From: Nymphaea colorata
Taxonomy: Eukaryota > Streptophyta > Magnoliopsida > Nymphaeales > Nymphaeaceae
Direction: 5' to 3'
Assembly: GCF_008831285.2 (NCBI RefSeq)
Contig: NC_045150.1
Coordinates: 4,724,001 to 4,788,000 of the forward strand
DNA length: 64,000 bases
Part shown: in pieces, positions 1-12,003 of the stretch
Position numbering within the stretch: position 1 is the first letter of the stretch
Layout of the letters: each line of letters starts with the position of its first letter
Notes under the pieces: model-generated
Told to the model about the DNA's origin: nothing
Database searches by the model: none
What the model saw: only the letters and a program-made list of their open reading frames with translations
Program-made: the position numbers and the translations under genes

Positions 1-1010
1 AAAAAGTGACAAGGTGAATGCATTTTTTCAGTAAGAGAAAACATTTTATTAATAAGGTATACTGTTGTAGTGAAAGCAAAATCCCAAAATTGTTGTGGGA
101 TACCAGCATGAGCAAGGAGTGTAAGCCCGGTTTCCACAAAATGCCTATGTTTTCGTTCAACACATACATTTTGTTCATGAGTATGTGGACAAGAAATTCT
201 ATGTTTGATTCCTTGGATTTTGAGTTAAGAGCTTAATGATTGATATTCCCCACCCCAATCACTTTGGAAAGACTTAATTCTACAATCGAACTTGTTTTCA
301 GCTTGCTTCTTAAAAGTTTGAAAAACAGGCAACACGTAAGATTTATTTCTAATAATAAAGATCTAAGTGTACCGAGAAGATGCATCTACAAAGGTAACAT
401 AATAGTGATATCCATGTAATGAATCGATTGAGGCAGGTCCCCAAACATAAAAAAAATATTAATTCAAAAGGTGCTTCCTCTTTATTTTCAGATGAATTAA
501 ATGGTAAGGCATGACTTTGACTTTTCCTAACTGACATGCTTCACAAACTTTATTAGAATCTTGACGAAACACATGCAATCCAAACGTAGACAAAATATGA
601 CTAACTACTTCCATGGATGGATGTCCCAAATGATGATGTCAAGTATCTATAGTAGTTCTTTCTACTACTAGAGCCGTGGGTATACATGACGTCTTGTGTA
701 GTTCCACTTGATAGAGACCACCTCTAGTTTTTCCTTGAAGAAAAACTTGCCCAGTCTTGCAATCCTTAACAAGACATTTGTCATAGTGAAACTCAAATAT
801 TGCATCATTATCTTTAGTAAACTGTGAAAGCAAGTTTTCTGAAATAAATGGTACATGTAAAATTTGATTCATAAAAAAAATCTGTATTGGAAGCCTTAAG
901 ACATGAATCTCCAATAGACGATATGAACAAACTTGTCCCGTTACCTATTTTAAGTTGATCATTGTCTTTGTAGTTTGAATTTATTAATAAGTTGCCCCAG
1001 AGTCTGGATA
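1..1010 (-). pseudogene. copia pol N-terminal part: protease, GAG-pre-integrase, integrase
   Basis: The protease active-site motif PDSGAT is visible near 995-1015 on the minus strand, in frame with the zinc knuckles. About 60 codons further on comes a GAG-pre-integrase segment (639-914) with the conserved phrases ILHVPFISENLLSQF and TGQVFLQGKTRGGLYQVE. Further left, LGHPSMEVV and CEACQLGKSKSHALPF give the HHCC zinc-binding region of the integrase, followed by a degraded catalytic-core start that runs out of the window. Several frameshifts and stops are present, for example a stop just after the pre-integrase ORF. It is non-coding today. Confidence 0.8.
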
Positions 1011-2042
1011 CCCTTCACTATCTATCTCTTCAGAATCAACTATAGCAGCATTGACCTTTGGTGAATCTTCCTTGAGAAAATGATACTCTTTGCAATGCAG
1101 AGCACTGTGACCTGGTTGTCGGCACACTTGGCAATTGGTGTGGCAGTTTGCAACCATGTGACGTGGGTTGCCACATCTGTGACACACTACTGAATGGCTC
1201 GTTCCAGTTTGGCCATGACTTTGGTTTCTATTTCCACGACCTCGTTGGTTGAATGATCTGTTTGAGTTGGCACCGTTTGCTTATTAGCTGCCATATGCAA
1301 TATTGGTAGTGGGGACTGTGTCTATTTGAGGTTCGTTTGCTTTGCATTGAGCTTCATGAATCAAGAGAAGACTAAGCAGTTCCTCTAGTTCAATCTGTTC
1401 AACTCTAGTGTTCAACGAAGTCCTCAAAGCCTCCATATTCATGAGTTGGTAAGCCGGCAATAAAGATACTAGATCATCATTCTTTACTGATTTAGATGCC
1501 AATGCCAACTGATGTGCAATGTCCTTATGAATTGAAGCTGAGTGCGAAGTCATTGTATCCGGGAACGAGAGTGGGCTGCGTACATACATCTCAAAGCACT
1601 CCATACTTCATGAGACGTTAAACCAAGAGTGTTTTGATTTGCCATGGTAGAGATAGAGGATAGTAGTAGCAATGTTTCAGCAGAATCAAGTTGTTTGCTT
1701 TGATACCTTGTAAAATTTTCAAGGTATAGAGGAAGTACTTGTAGGCAAGAAGTTTTAACATGGTTCAACTCTTGGGAGAGTATACATCCACGACGAAAAG
1801 AATACTCTCTCAATCCCTCATCCATTTTCATGAGATAGAGAGGTTTCATTTAAAGAGATTTTCTTGTTTACATTTGGAACAAATTCATTACCAGTCAAGG
1901 TTACAATTGTCGATTTTGTAGGGATTGAATTTCCCTTGTGCTCTTGAGATTTATTTCTTTTGATGGTGGTCTGATCCTTATCTTGCGAAGTGCTTCCTTG
2001 ATTTGTACGCATGGTGCCCACAGTTTCATGTGTGATAGCCAT
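984..2042 (-). pseudogene. copia gag (UBN2-type) with two CCHC zinc knuckles, frameshifted
   Basis: This is the nucleocapsid/capsid part of the copia element. A segment with the family's TSHEVWSALRCMY and later LEELLSLLLIHEAQ motifs marks the UBN2/retrotran_gag_2 domain, but the two pieces lie in different frames (about 1550-1849 and 1284-1604). Downstream, around 1070-1187, two zinc knuckles with the full CX2CX4HX4C spacing survive: CHRCGNPRHMVANC and CQVCRQPGHSALHC. A plausible ATG is at 2042, because the frame further upstream has no ATG. At least two frameshifts make it non-functional. Copia assignment is secure; sublineage is not resolved. Confidence 0.8.
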
Positions 2043-3838
2043 TTCCTTAACATGAGTAATCAAAATCAAGCTTTAGAGCGGGCTTATCTCACTTAATCTC
2101 ATTAGTATGGTGAGTCATGAAAATGTTAGCCAAAAGACACCTTCATGATGCATTCCCAAGTAAATGTGAATGTGAGTTCATTTTCAACATGATAATGAAA
2201 TACGTCTAGCATGAGGGGAGTATGCATTTGGCCTTCGAGAAAAAAAACTAAGAGGAAAGTGATTACTATCAAATCTTCCCGCATCATGAAACTCTATGAG
2301 AAGCAAACAAATAAATAAATTTGCTTATCTTGAAAGGGATGTTTGAGTGCTAACTCAAGATTCCTCCTATAGAATAAAAGTGAAACACTTTCATTTTGAA
2401 AATGGTAGAATTTGGAGCGCTATATACCCATGTGGGCTTTTCGATATGATGAAATTTCATTTTTCATGAACCTCAAATAATCAATGTCGGTAAGCTTTTC
2501 TATTGTATGTCCTTGATTTGATACACTTGTTTTCTTGAAGGAATGTAATTTTCTTCATCCAAGGAAACCAAAATATTGGTCGAAGGTCGAAGGTTGGACT
2601 TTTAGAAAATTTTGAGTTATTCGGACTACAATGTCGGTTTCATGAGAAAAGAAATGAACCACTATTTTAGATTTCACAACTTGTTGCATCAAACCTTATA
2701 CAGATGCATACAAACCTTTAGAGTGATGTGATTTTAATTTAGGGAATTGGGACCAAATGCATGTTCTTGATCCAACAAGTATATAACAGTAGTTGAGCGA
2801 GACGAGATAAATATTGCAAAGATGACTAGTTTGGATGATGACTCATTCCTTCCTCTAATAGCATGTTAACCTCGTCAACTAAAAAAAATAGTTGGAATAC
2901 CCAAAATTGACACATTCTTGAAAGGTCATATATTCCTTCTTGGTTGGGTGAACCCATCATATATTTGATACTGCCAGACAATGTTTGAAAATAAGATAAT
3001 TGTGTCTTCAATATTATTCAATCCCGTTTGGGGGAGACAATTAAGCTGCCCTATCTCGGTTCTCACTTTCAAGTCCTTGAAGTCTTTTCAATGCCTCTTC
3101 CTTACCGGCAATGCACACTAGATAGAGAGTAAGAAAGTTACCTTGCATTCTAAGTATCTTTGTCTCCTATAATGCCTCCTTGGTAGAAGTTAATGAAGCT
3201 TACCCTTTGGGTATAAATTCCACAGACAAGGAAGGCCTAATTTTTATGGCATGAAAGCTATCACTTCTAGAATGAAAGCCACCACCACCACCCACCCCAG
3301 GTTGGGTAGGCCAAGCTCTAGTATATTCTTTTGGACTAGTCTAGACTTCAAGTGCAGCTTTTATTATCAAGAGAAAGTGGTGGATCAAGAGTCGTCCCTT
3401 CCATCTCTAGGGAGTTGGGTATGCTTTAGTAACTTAGAGTTGACCACGTTTTTAGTTCATGCTTCTTGTGGAAACATAAGCATCTTATACGCTCGCTTTT
3501 CACCTAAGTTTCCACATAATGTACTCATCCTCTTGATCTGCACCCAAGATTTTGGCTATTTTGTTTACTTCTGGCTAAAGAATATAAGCTCAGTAGCTAG
3601 ATTTATGGAAGTGGGCTTTGCCAAGCAGGTTTCTCCTCACTATTTAGGTGATGTGCCCTCTCTTAGGAGATAGGCGTAGAGCCCCCTAATGTTGGATGTG
3701 ATCGGGCGATGATGATTTCCATCAATGTTCATACAATCACAAGGTATAGGCAATGATCCTTTGACCATCCCCTTGTCTCTAGGATTTGTGTTTCTAAGTG
3801 GGAAAGTCACTCTTAACCCAGATTTCTAACTTGTTAAT
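2043..3838. other. Gene-free stretch, probably old transposon sequence
   Basis: No gene is recognised. A 140-codon open frame on the plus strand (3251-3673) shows no motif I know and has no coding-like context. The stretch lies between the copia gag start and a CACTA terminus, so it may contain the eroded 5' LTR and leader of the copia element, but no TG...CA repeat partner is in the window to prove it. Confidence 0.4.
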
Positions 3839-4077
3839 CACTACAAAAAAACATGGAATCACAGATGCATGGCTTGATGGCCATTAATGTCAACGTCCAT
3901 CCATGAGTGTCGGTGAAGATGTACGTTCAGTAAAAGGCATTGATGAACATCGGCCACCACCCATGTGGGTCGACAATATGTCGGTGAAAGTTCACAATCA
4001 CCAATAGCCAAAAGGTGGCCGATGGTAAAAATAACAATTTAAATGACATCCTACTATTCATGCCATTGCGAGAGTGT
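3839..4077. mobile_element. CACTA (En/Spm-type) transposon terminus, left end only
   Basis: The sequence begins CACTACAAAAAAAC at 3839, the hallmark terminus of plant CACTA transposons. The next 240 bp contain the repeated subterminal motif TGTCGGTGAA (near 3908 and 3979), as expected for transposase-binding subterminal repeats. A similar TGTCGGTAAAAG occurs at about 14199, on the far side of the LTR retrotransposon, which suggests that the retrotransposon split this element. I did not find the opposite TAGTG terminus, and no transposase ORF is visible. Confidence 0.55.
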
Positions 4078-5875
4078 TGCGACCCTACTGCCGAGGGCTG
4101 CTGAAGGCGGCCTGTATGCGGTCGCTACCCAAGATCATGATCAACACCAATCGGAAGGCAAATCTCTGCGCTCCTGTGTTCTGCCGATAGCACCTTCTTC
4201 AAGCACAGGGAGTGAACATTCACAAAATACCACGATCCAGGGGGGAAACGCGATGGATGATCGTGGAAAGGATATGGGAGATGCGGATGATGCTAGATGA
4301 TTTGATGGAATGAAGATGGGATGATTTCGGACGGTGAGAAACCTGCTGGCCAATGGAACAATAACTAGTTGGGTTACTGCGGAGTCATAGGCACAAGGAA
4401 GAGTTTGATCAGTCAGATGGCGATCTTCGTCACTAGCGATCGCTTAGAACTACATAGCAATACGTCAAATGTCATAGGGATCGGAGAGGCAAGAGTCCAC
4501 CGGTGAAGAACTATGTCGCCGGAAGATCAAGCTTCTGTGCGTCCGTCGGTGAAGAAGAGGAAGAACCACGTCCTCTTTGTCAAACGTCGGATTTATGGAG
4601 TTTTGCTAGAACACGCGAATCGACCATGGGTGGCTGTTTTGATTCAACTGCCAGCGGAATGTGCATCGCCGGAATCATCTCATTATGAGAGATTTACCAT
4701 CTTCGTCAAAAAGCACAAATGAAAACGTTGTTCTCCCTTTTAAAGCGTAGGGAAGAAGGAGAAGAAGAAAGACTTGCTCTGATACACTTATCGAACCGGG
4801 TCGATGCCCAAAAATCCGCTCGACTACATGAAGAAACCCGGTTCAGCGGTAAACTCAGCAAAAGTGGATCTGAGTCTCATCCTGGATCCCCCCAAAACAA
4901 TAAGCAATCCAATCCGAAGCCTTTTACCACTCGGACCAGAAATACAACGCGCGGGTCCAACCCGCCAATTCAATCCAGACCCGTATGCAGTTCCCATTGC
5001 CCGCTGTGTCCCGCCAAAGTGTCGCCGGTCGCTCGGCGTGTCCCGCCTCAAAACTCACCAGTAGTGTCCTGAGTGTGTCCCACTCAAGTGTCCTCTGTAT
5101 CACGGCATGTCTCGCATCACCTCTTCCCGTGTCCCGCTTTAGAACGTCTTGGACGCATCCCGGGCTCGCCCTTCTTGTTTGTCCTTAGTTGTCCTTCATG
5201 TCCCAACCAGCTGTCCCACGCGTTTCAGTCTGAACCCAGCTGTACCTTGTCAAACCTGATCGAGATCCACCCTGGGCCGAGTCTCCCCTCGTCTATGAAT
5301 GAACTTGCTGCACGCTAAAGCTGAATGGCCTCAACCACACCGAGCCATCTGTGCTGGGGAGTTCGACCCATTTGGCCGAGGAACCGAGGTTAACCTCCCT
5401 TGGCAAAATGTTGCCCTCTCGACACGGCCTATGCCTCAACCTCTCTCGCATAATCTCCCTTGATCGCAGGAAGGCCTCTGTAGTAAGTGAGTCTTGGCTG
5501 CGTTCGCCCGACACTGCTGCGCTACTACGAAAGGTCCACTGTGCTAACCTTTCTCGGTTGCCGCCTGATGAACGCCCACACAGACCGCCGTGATGATCAC
5601 CCACACGAATAGTCTCACTCGATGTCTGCTCGAGGTTCTTTGATAGGCTCTTAGCCTCACTTGATTGACGCCCTTCTCATTGGGGTATAACTCTTGCACG
5701 GATAGTCTCCCTTGCACGCAGAGTGGCCATAGAGAGTGACCATGTGGCGCTTTAGCCTCCCTAACACATGGATGGCCCTGATGAATGATGAAGAGCTGCC
5801 ATTGCCCTGGCCTCATACGGCGTGGATACGAGCTGCCCTCAGCCATCATGGCCTCGCGGAGGTAGGCCCGTATCA
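4078..5875 (-). repeat. 3' LTR of the LTR retrotransposon
   Basis: This direct repeat matches 12004-13798 over its whole length with scattered substitutions and small indels. One is an insertion of about 25 bp around 5565-5590. On the minus strand it starts TGATAC and ends GGGTCGCA. It is the 3' LTR because the polypurine tract lies immediately upstream of it on the minus strand. Short ORFs inside it are fortuitous. Confidence 0.85.
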
Positions 5876-6540
5876 GACCTCCCCCTTAAAATGGAGCCTG
5901 CCCTCAGGCTCCGTCGAGGTCCTCTTGAGGTAGTCTATCCCCCTGGGATCCCAAGAAAAGCTATCATCCTCTATCGTGGCCGGCGTGTTCATACTAACCA
6001 ATGGCATCTCTTTCGGCTGTAATACACATAGCAAAAGCTGTCTCACAACCTGCCAAATGTTTCTTGTTGCAACTTTATACTCCTCTGCCCGATCACTAGT
6101 TTTTGGTCCTGAAAATTTCATACCTCTCTCTTTCAGACCCTTATAGAAATAGTCCCAACTTGAAGGAAATATCGAGTGCTCGTGGAAGGGCTTCCGTGGA
6201 ATAGTCAGAACCCTAGCATATAGGCATTCTATTTTCTCATGGTTGATCTTCTCAAGAGTAGCGTTGGCAGTCCTTATATTCAGCTGGCTGAGTTCCGAAC
6301 TAACTAGCAAGTAGTCACTCGTGGTGGATAGTAGGCTGCCTCCCTCTCTATCGGCTGATTCAAACCACCCTATCAAGGATCCATAGAACCCGTCTATCGA
6401 TACATATGTGGGGTAAATGCTGTCATGGGTTATGGAGAAACATTGGAGGTGAATCAAATCACTGTTGTCCACCTTAGGTGTATGCCTTCCTGGTTTCTCT
6501 TCTTAAATCGGGTAAGGTCTGCCGGTGTATAACCATCCAC
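5873..6540 (-). pseudogene. Unrecognised 3'-terminal ORF of the LTR retrotransposon
   Basis: An open frame of about 200 codons occupies the last 600 bp before the 3' LTR. It is not a family I recognise: no retroviral enzyme motif, membrane segment or zinc finger stands out. The longest open part begins at a GTG near 6472. Further upstream the frame is closed by a stop, although similar-looking coding sequence continues in another frame, so the original ORF was longer and is frameshifted. Its last codons read through the polypurine tract (H-F-K-G-E-V), and its stop codon TGA is formed by the first three bases of the LTR. It could be the tail of a long gag or an extra ORF; I cannot tell which. 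Confidence 0.55.
5878..5887 (-). other. Polypurine tract for plus-strand DNA synthesis
   Basis: The minus strand reads AAGGGGGAGG followed by TC and then the LTR start TGATAC. A purine run directly before the 3' LTR is where reverse transcription primes the second strand. It confirms both the orientation and the LTR boundary. Confidence 0.8.
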
Positions 6541-6823
6541 TTTTATATTGCCTTCTTCATCGGCTGAACTTCAGCCTTTTGGTCTCCTTTATTCTCAAAA
6601 ATATTATCGGGCACATCATGGTGTCTTCATGGGGATGCTATTTGCTGCGCCAAGACTCCAAACAAGGACTGCATATTTGATGTGTTTTGGTTGTCTCTTG
6701 CTGCCCATGTTAAGTGGTTCATAGCAGCCCCTTTGTTCCCAGCAAGAGCTTCTTGTTCATCCTCCTCTTCCTCATCAGCCATGACCTGCCATTCCAAGCC
6801 CATAAAAATCTGTTTGTAATTGG

Positions 6824-8884
6824 TCAGGCTCTCAACTTGCGCAAGTGAATCAACTCCAACTCTAGGTGGTAACAGTAGGACTGTTCGCCTTCTGACCCGA
6901 TCGGTACGATGTAGGGGATTAGCTCTCCATTTGCGGGTTTCCCTAGCTGTCCCTCTTGGGATTTAGTCTTTACTCGGCTGGGAATTCTTCTTAAACAAGC
7001 TATGGAGAGTTTTCTACGTCTTGTGAGACGTATTCTTATAGTTCGGGCCAACACTCTTTGCTTTTCCACATCATTGACCAAGGCTGTAACAACTGTCTTA
7101 CTATCTTCCAAGGTCTGGTTTGCGATCTTAAGGGAAGTACCTGCTTCAGTCTCAAGGGTGGAGGCTCTTGCACATATATGCCCGCATTCCCATGCCTTTT
7201 CACACTTAAAACACTGCCGGTTCTTGATGCATTTCTTCCTTTCTTGGCTCGTCAAGGAATAGCCTTAGGAGGGACTGATTGTATTACCATCCGAATGACA
7301 GGTTCAACAGGTTTTGGATCGCCCTTGTCTAGGTTGGACTTGGGCATCTCTTCTTCTTCACTATCACTCTTTGCCTTAAATGTCCCTACAATAGTTGTTG
7401 GTAAAACTCCCCTTTCAAGAGGCACGAAAGTAACTTTTCCGCCGGTTGTTGCGGTAGTCACCCCTCCACAACAATCATAAGCATTTGGGAGTTCTCCCTT
7501 CGGTGGGTGTTCAATAGGAATCGACACTTCTCTTCCAACAGAAAAATGATTGCTGACAGTCTTGTGTGGCTGTTGCAAACTAAGATGGACAATGGATTGC
7601 AACTTTTGGATTTCTTGCGCAACTTATACCTTGCTGGTTGTGAATCTACCAACAGAGGTTTTGAAGATTGCAGATTCTGGTGCTCTATTTTCTATGGTAT
7701 AGGGTGTTTATCTTCAGCACTTTGCCCTCGGTTACCCCGTAGAGTGCAAAGTATCACTTTATCCTTGGCAAAATGATGTTGTTCAGTTGGAGGGGCAAGA
7801 GAGCTCACCTTTTGGCTGTAACGTGATGACCTCCTGCCCGGTTCGTACCTCCCCAAATGGTCAGCACCTTGTCTGCCCCTTTCAGCCTCTCTCGTATATC
7901 GCTCGGTCCGATCATAATCAAATTGACATGAGCTATGGCTGTGGAAAGATCTGGCTTCATAGCCCCTATCATAAGACTCATTTCCCTGGTAGAAGGGTTG
8001 GCCCATGTATTGATTTTCTTGCCTACGGACTAAGCGACTATAGGGAATGCCTTGCTCTCGCCGAGTTCTATTCCCATTTCTCTCCTTTTGATTTGTGTGC
8101 TCTTTATAGGGAGTGTTTAAAGACTTCGAACATGACCCGCCCTCTAAGTATAGTGTAGCTTGTCTCTTGACTTCCGGGCTCCCAAACATCTTGTCCAACC
8201 TAGCAAGGTAGGATGCATAAGGTCCCTGGTAGGCTTCCTCATGCCGACTCTTGCCCGCTTGGTCCTTGCCTCGTGGCTGGTTTTGGCCATACACAAAACC
8301 AGTTTGGCTGTAAGTAAAAGACCCCCTTTTTGCAGGGTATTCTCTCCCATGTCTACTCGCCACACTCTGATTTTCTTGGAAATAAACCGATGCATAATTA
8401 GTTTGCTCTTCGTCATCCTCCTACCAAGAAGAGTAGCAGTCATGTTTTTGAGTATAGCTTGTTCAACAAGCCTCTTGGGAACCATAGGGTCTGTCCTCTC
8501 GAATAGGATAATCTGCTGAGTAATGAGACTCAGCCTGCCCATTCCCTTGCCCAACCTGGTCACCCATCTCATCACGGTGGCACTCGCCCTCATCATAATC
8601 GGAACCTTCATCACTCTCTTGCTCTTCTCAGTCGCTTTCAGATTCGTGACTATATGTTCCATGACCCCCTTGAGCGGTATACGCCTTGTCATGATCGTAC
8701 TCATGATATTCAGCTGGGTAATGGGACTCGTCTGGCTCATATAGTGGTTGTTCTTCATAGCTGCTCTCTCCCGATCCTCATAGTAGTCTTCATAACAGCT
8801 TTCTTCGTCATAATAATCTTCAACCGGTGAGCTATAACCGTAGGAAGAACTTCCATCGCAATCCCGGTCTTCCAAATCAGCCAT
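6824..8884 (-). pseudogene. Decayed gag of the LTR retrotransposon (gypsy-like zinc knuckle)
   Basis: A plausible ATG at 8884 starts a tyrosine- and acid-rich N-terminus (MADLEDRDCDGSSSYGYSS). The coding sequence then continues through at least three frames (8144-8884, 7692-8363, 7252-7602, 6824-7255), so it is frameshifted. The middle section (7692-8363) is rich in Gln, Arg and Tyr. Near 7195-7230 it encodes CFKCEKAWECGHIC. This has the CX2CX7HXC spacing seen in many plant Ty3/gypsy gag proteins (CFKCGxxWxxGHxC type). It would have bound element RNA in virus-like particles. No protease or polymerase follows. Gag identity rests mainly on the knuckle and the position between leader and 3' ORF. 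Confidence 0.65.
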
Positions 8885-11800
8885 ACTTGAAGCTCGAAGA
8901 TGTTGAACTTGAAGACGCATGGCTGTCCACAAGAACACGTTCAACCTTCCTCACAAGGGTGGCTAGTACAAGAGTTCTCGGCCTGCACAAAGACCCTAGT
9001 TATCCCGTGAGGATGTATACAATCAGCCAGCCCAAACCTCACCACAATTTCTCATATTTGCATAAAAGGAAAATTGTTTTAAAGTTTACATCAACGCAGT
9101 GATACAAGACATAAATCTCTCCCAACTTACTCATCAAACCATGCCTAACATCGCTTCAAACCATGCCCCAAGTATCCCACGGTAAGCCCTTTCCACTATA
9201 GGGTTGTGTCCACTACAATGTGTAGTAAGATGAGCCCAAAAACAGGGGTGCTAGTGGCAGGTTTGGAACAAAATCAGCACCCTTCCCTCGCAGCTATAGG
9301 GTGGCTCAAGATGTACCTTGCTAGAGCTTGTCCAGCAAAAGACCACCAAGGATGAAATGCCAAAAATCCTTGGTATTCAGCACGTCATCTTTACAAGCGA
9401 GGCACCCGTCACCAGCTGGTCGATTGGAGTCCTCCTTGCTCAAGACAATAACAACACAATCACTGCAATTGATTTCAGTGACGGAACTGGGAGAACGGAA
9501 TGCACTTAGTTATAAGTTTCCGAACTCCTAGTGCACTGACGAAGTAGGGGGAAGCAAGCGCTGACAAGGTGACAGTGTACACCCTTCTTTCTCTCGAGAT
9601 CAGCTCAGCTCACGGTTGTTGCCGCTGCTCCTTCTTCTCGGAAATAGGCACCAGAAAATAAACCAAGAAGATTACTGTCTAATATAACAAGGAAACAGTG
9701 TATTTCCAAGTATTGTTAGGAGACTTTACCGTGATTTGTTTAACCCTTGTTGTATGTTGATCTTAGGGGGAAGCAAGCACCGCTTAGCCCAGCATAAGCT
9801 ATGTCTCCTAACTGAACTCAAACAGGTGCATTCCAGCTCCTTCCGCCCACAGTCAGCTCCTAGCTTTCTGCCGTAGGATAACCTCCAGCAAGAACACAAT
9901 AGTCACCACTATGATAATAGATTGAACAACAAAAGCCTTATGAGGAAAAATGTCACTAGAATGAAGAATAACCCCAGGAGCAAACGTTGATTGGGGTGAG
10001 CAGGCACTGATTGATGCCGGTGCACGCACGCTGCTGAGCAGCTTTACGCTCTTGGCTTCTCCTTCGTCTCCTCTCGCTCAGTCCAATGATCAACAAGAAC
10101 AGAGCATCAAAATCATGGATTAGTACAAGAATTAACTGGAGAGGGTGGAGATCGTCTCTGAATTTGAGTGAAAACCCAAGCTGATCAACAAAATTGGGGA
10201 GCTGGCAAAATCCCTCTCGCTAGTCTGGATTCTATCCTCTCAGGCTTAGAAAGCACTCAAAAATCTGCCAAAAATCAACCAGAGCTCCGTTGGATCTGAA
10301 ATTTGGTCCACAGCACCTTTAGATGTGTATGAAGGGACGCCCAAAAGATGAGCCCAGAGCCCTCTAGGTAGGACTCGTTGCCAATTGAAGACGCCAAACT
10401 ATCGCAGGTTTAGGTTCAGGCTGAGAACAGTAAAATTGTCTGTGGTTCACAAGGTAGGGCGAGCTTTCAAAAATCACCACGGATGATCCCAACCTCCAAA
10501 AATCATGAAAATTGGTCGGTAGGTGGCTGACATCCCAAACAACAGATGCCCAAAAGATGAAGCCAAAATAAGAACCCCAGATATGACTCGTTGAAGGGTT
10601 TTTGCTTCAGCAGGTCGTAGGTTGGCTCATGTCATGAATAGGGCAGACTGAATGGCTCGTTCACAGGGCATGCAGATCTTCTAAAAATCACCAAGGTCTA
10701 CTCCAACCTCCACAAATTCCTTGGCAGTAGGTAGCTAACACGTCCAGGGGTGGACGCCAAGCAGGTCAGCTTCTAGCAATCACTCTTGAAGAATTGCATG
10801 AAGTCCCGGCTCTAACTGCTCCTGACAGCTTCTTCCTATCAACCACTAACCTTTGTTCCTTCAAAATTCGATAACTTCTTGCAGGCTGGCCCCAAATTCA
10901 TGAAACTTGGACAAAAAAATAAAAAACTTTTCCAGGAATCCAACGCCTCTACATTCGTTTTCAGATTCAACCCACAGAAAAATCGCATCAAGATGGAAGT
11001 CACACCTCAGCTGCTCAACCGTAGCCTGAACTCAGTTCCAAGAATTCGCCCAAAGTACTCGGCACTCGAAAAATCGCTGCATCTTGGATTCAAATCTAAA
11101 AAAATCTGCAAATTGGTGGGCTGAGGGAAGAGATGAAGACGATTCTTTTGGTCCCTTGCTTGACCAAAATGGTGGCCAAACCGAACAGCACCGGCCGTCA
11201 GAAAATCGATTAGTTTCTGGTTTTCCACCGGCTAAGAAGAGGTCTTCAGGTGGAAATCGAGTGGTGTCCCGACACATGTTAAAATTGATGGAGACACGCT
11301 GACATGTTGTCACCCATGATGAAATTTTTAGGACTTGTGTGACGCGGGACTCGGTGTTTGATGAGAACACTCTGGAGCGGGATTCGTAGTGGGACACGTC
11401 GAGCGTCGAGGTCCCTGTTGCGTCAGACTTGACAGGACTCGTGTGTCCGTGTGATCAGCTACTCTTTAGAACACTGTTGCACAGGATTCTGCCAGAGACT
11501 GAAGAACACGACGCGGCAACCTTCGAATTCGCCGGAATGCTTCTTCGTCCGCGGAAAACGTAGGAAAATGCCCCGTGAACTTCAAAATTCGATTCTGACC
11601 TCGTTTCTGGGCCAAATCAGTCATTCTTGGGCTCGATTTGCTTGGAAACTCGTCAGGAATCTTCTGGTATTATCATCCACACGTTTTGGATTATCGGTCT
11701 TCCAGACACAACGCCGAAATGATAAGTGGTCGCAGGAAATGGGGAAGAATAGCGCTTGAGAACCTACGCCTCTTCAAAAATCGATTCCTCGCCGACCATA

Positions 11801-11986
11801 GCCTCAAAAATTTTGAAAATTTTCTGGGAGATGGTTGAGACGTAGACGAAACCACTGGTCTACTTTTTGACCAGTAAATCATTCCAGAAAATTAACGCCA
11901 ATGATTTTCGTCACTGCATTGTTCTGTCTACCTTGGAGAAGACGATATATGTCGACTGAAACTTCGATTTGCCGCCGTGAGCGTCA
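8885..11986 (-). other. Untranslated leader of the LTR retrotransposon
   Basis: About 3.1 kb between the primer-binding site and the first gag ATG. No open frame here looks coding on the minus strand. It contains diverged internal repeats (see the entry at 10261). Long leaders that may hold packaging signals are common in large non-autonomous LTR elements. No function can be read from the sequence. Confidence 0.6.
10261..10760. repeat. Diverged ~210-bp tandem modules in the retrotransposon leader
   Basis: The phrase GCCCAAAAGATGA followed about 30 bp later by GACTCGTTG occurs near 10340 and again near 10550. A second pair, AAAAATCACCA followed by CCCAACCTCCA or TCCAACCTCCA, occurs near 10470 and 10684. 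The spacing is about 210 bp in both pairs, so this is an old tandem duplication within the leader. Confidence 0.6.
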
Positions 11987-11998
11987 GCTTTGATACCA
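11987..11998 (-). other. Primer-binding site for initiator tRNA-Met
   Basis: The minus strand reads TGGTATCAAAGC five bases after the end of the 5' LTR. This differs at one position from TGGTATCAGAGC, the complement of the 3' end of plant initiator tRNA-Met used by most plant LTR retrotransposons. It fixes the right-hand repeat as the 5' LTR. Confidence 0.85.
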
Positions 11999-12003
11999 AC
12001 TAT

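Larger units (their letters stand above)
1..2042 (-). mobile_element. Ty1/copia LTR retrotransposon remnant, truncated by left window edge
   Basis: Reading the minus strand from about 2042 leftwards gives the copia order gag, CCHC knuckles, aspartic protease, GAG-pre-integrase and integrase N-terminus. The order protease-integrase before any reverse transcriptase is diagnostic of copia rather than gypsy. The frame is broken several times, so this is a dead copy. Reverse transcriptase, RNase H and the 3' LTR would lie left of the window. I looked for a tRNA-Met primer-binding site and an LTR just right of the gag start and saw none, so the 5' end is missing or too diverged to see. Confidence 0.85.

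Noticed and set aside
4078-5875. Many ORFs of 60-120 codons within the LTRs on both strands
   Set aside because: They are not conserved in frame between the two LTR copies and represent chance open frames in GC-rich repeat DNA.
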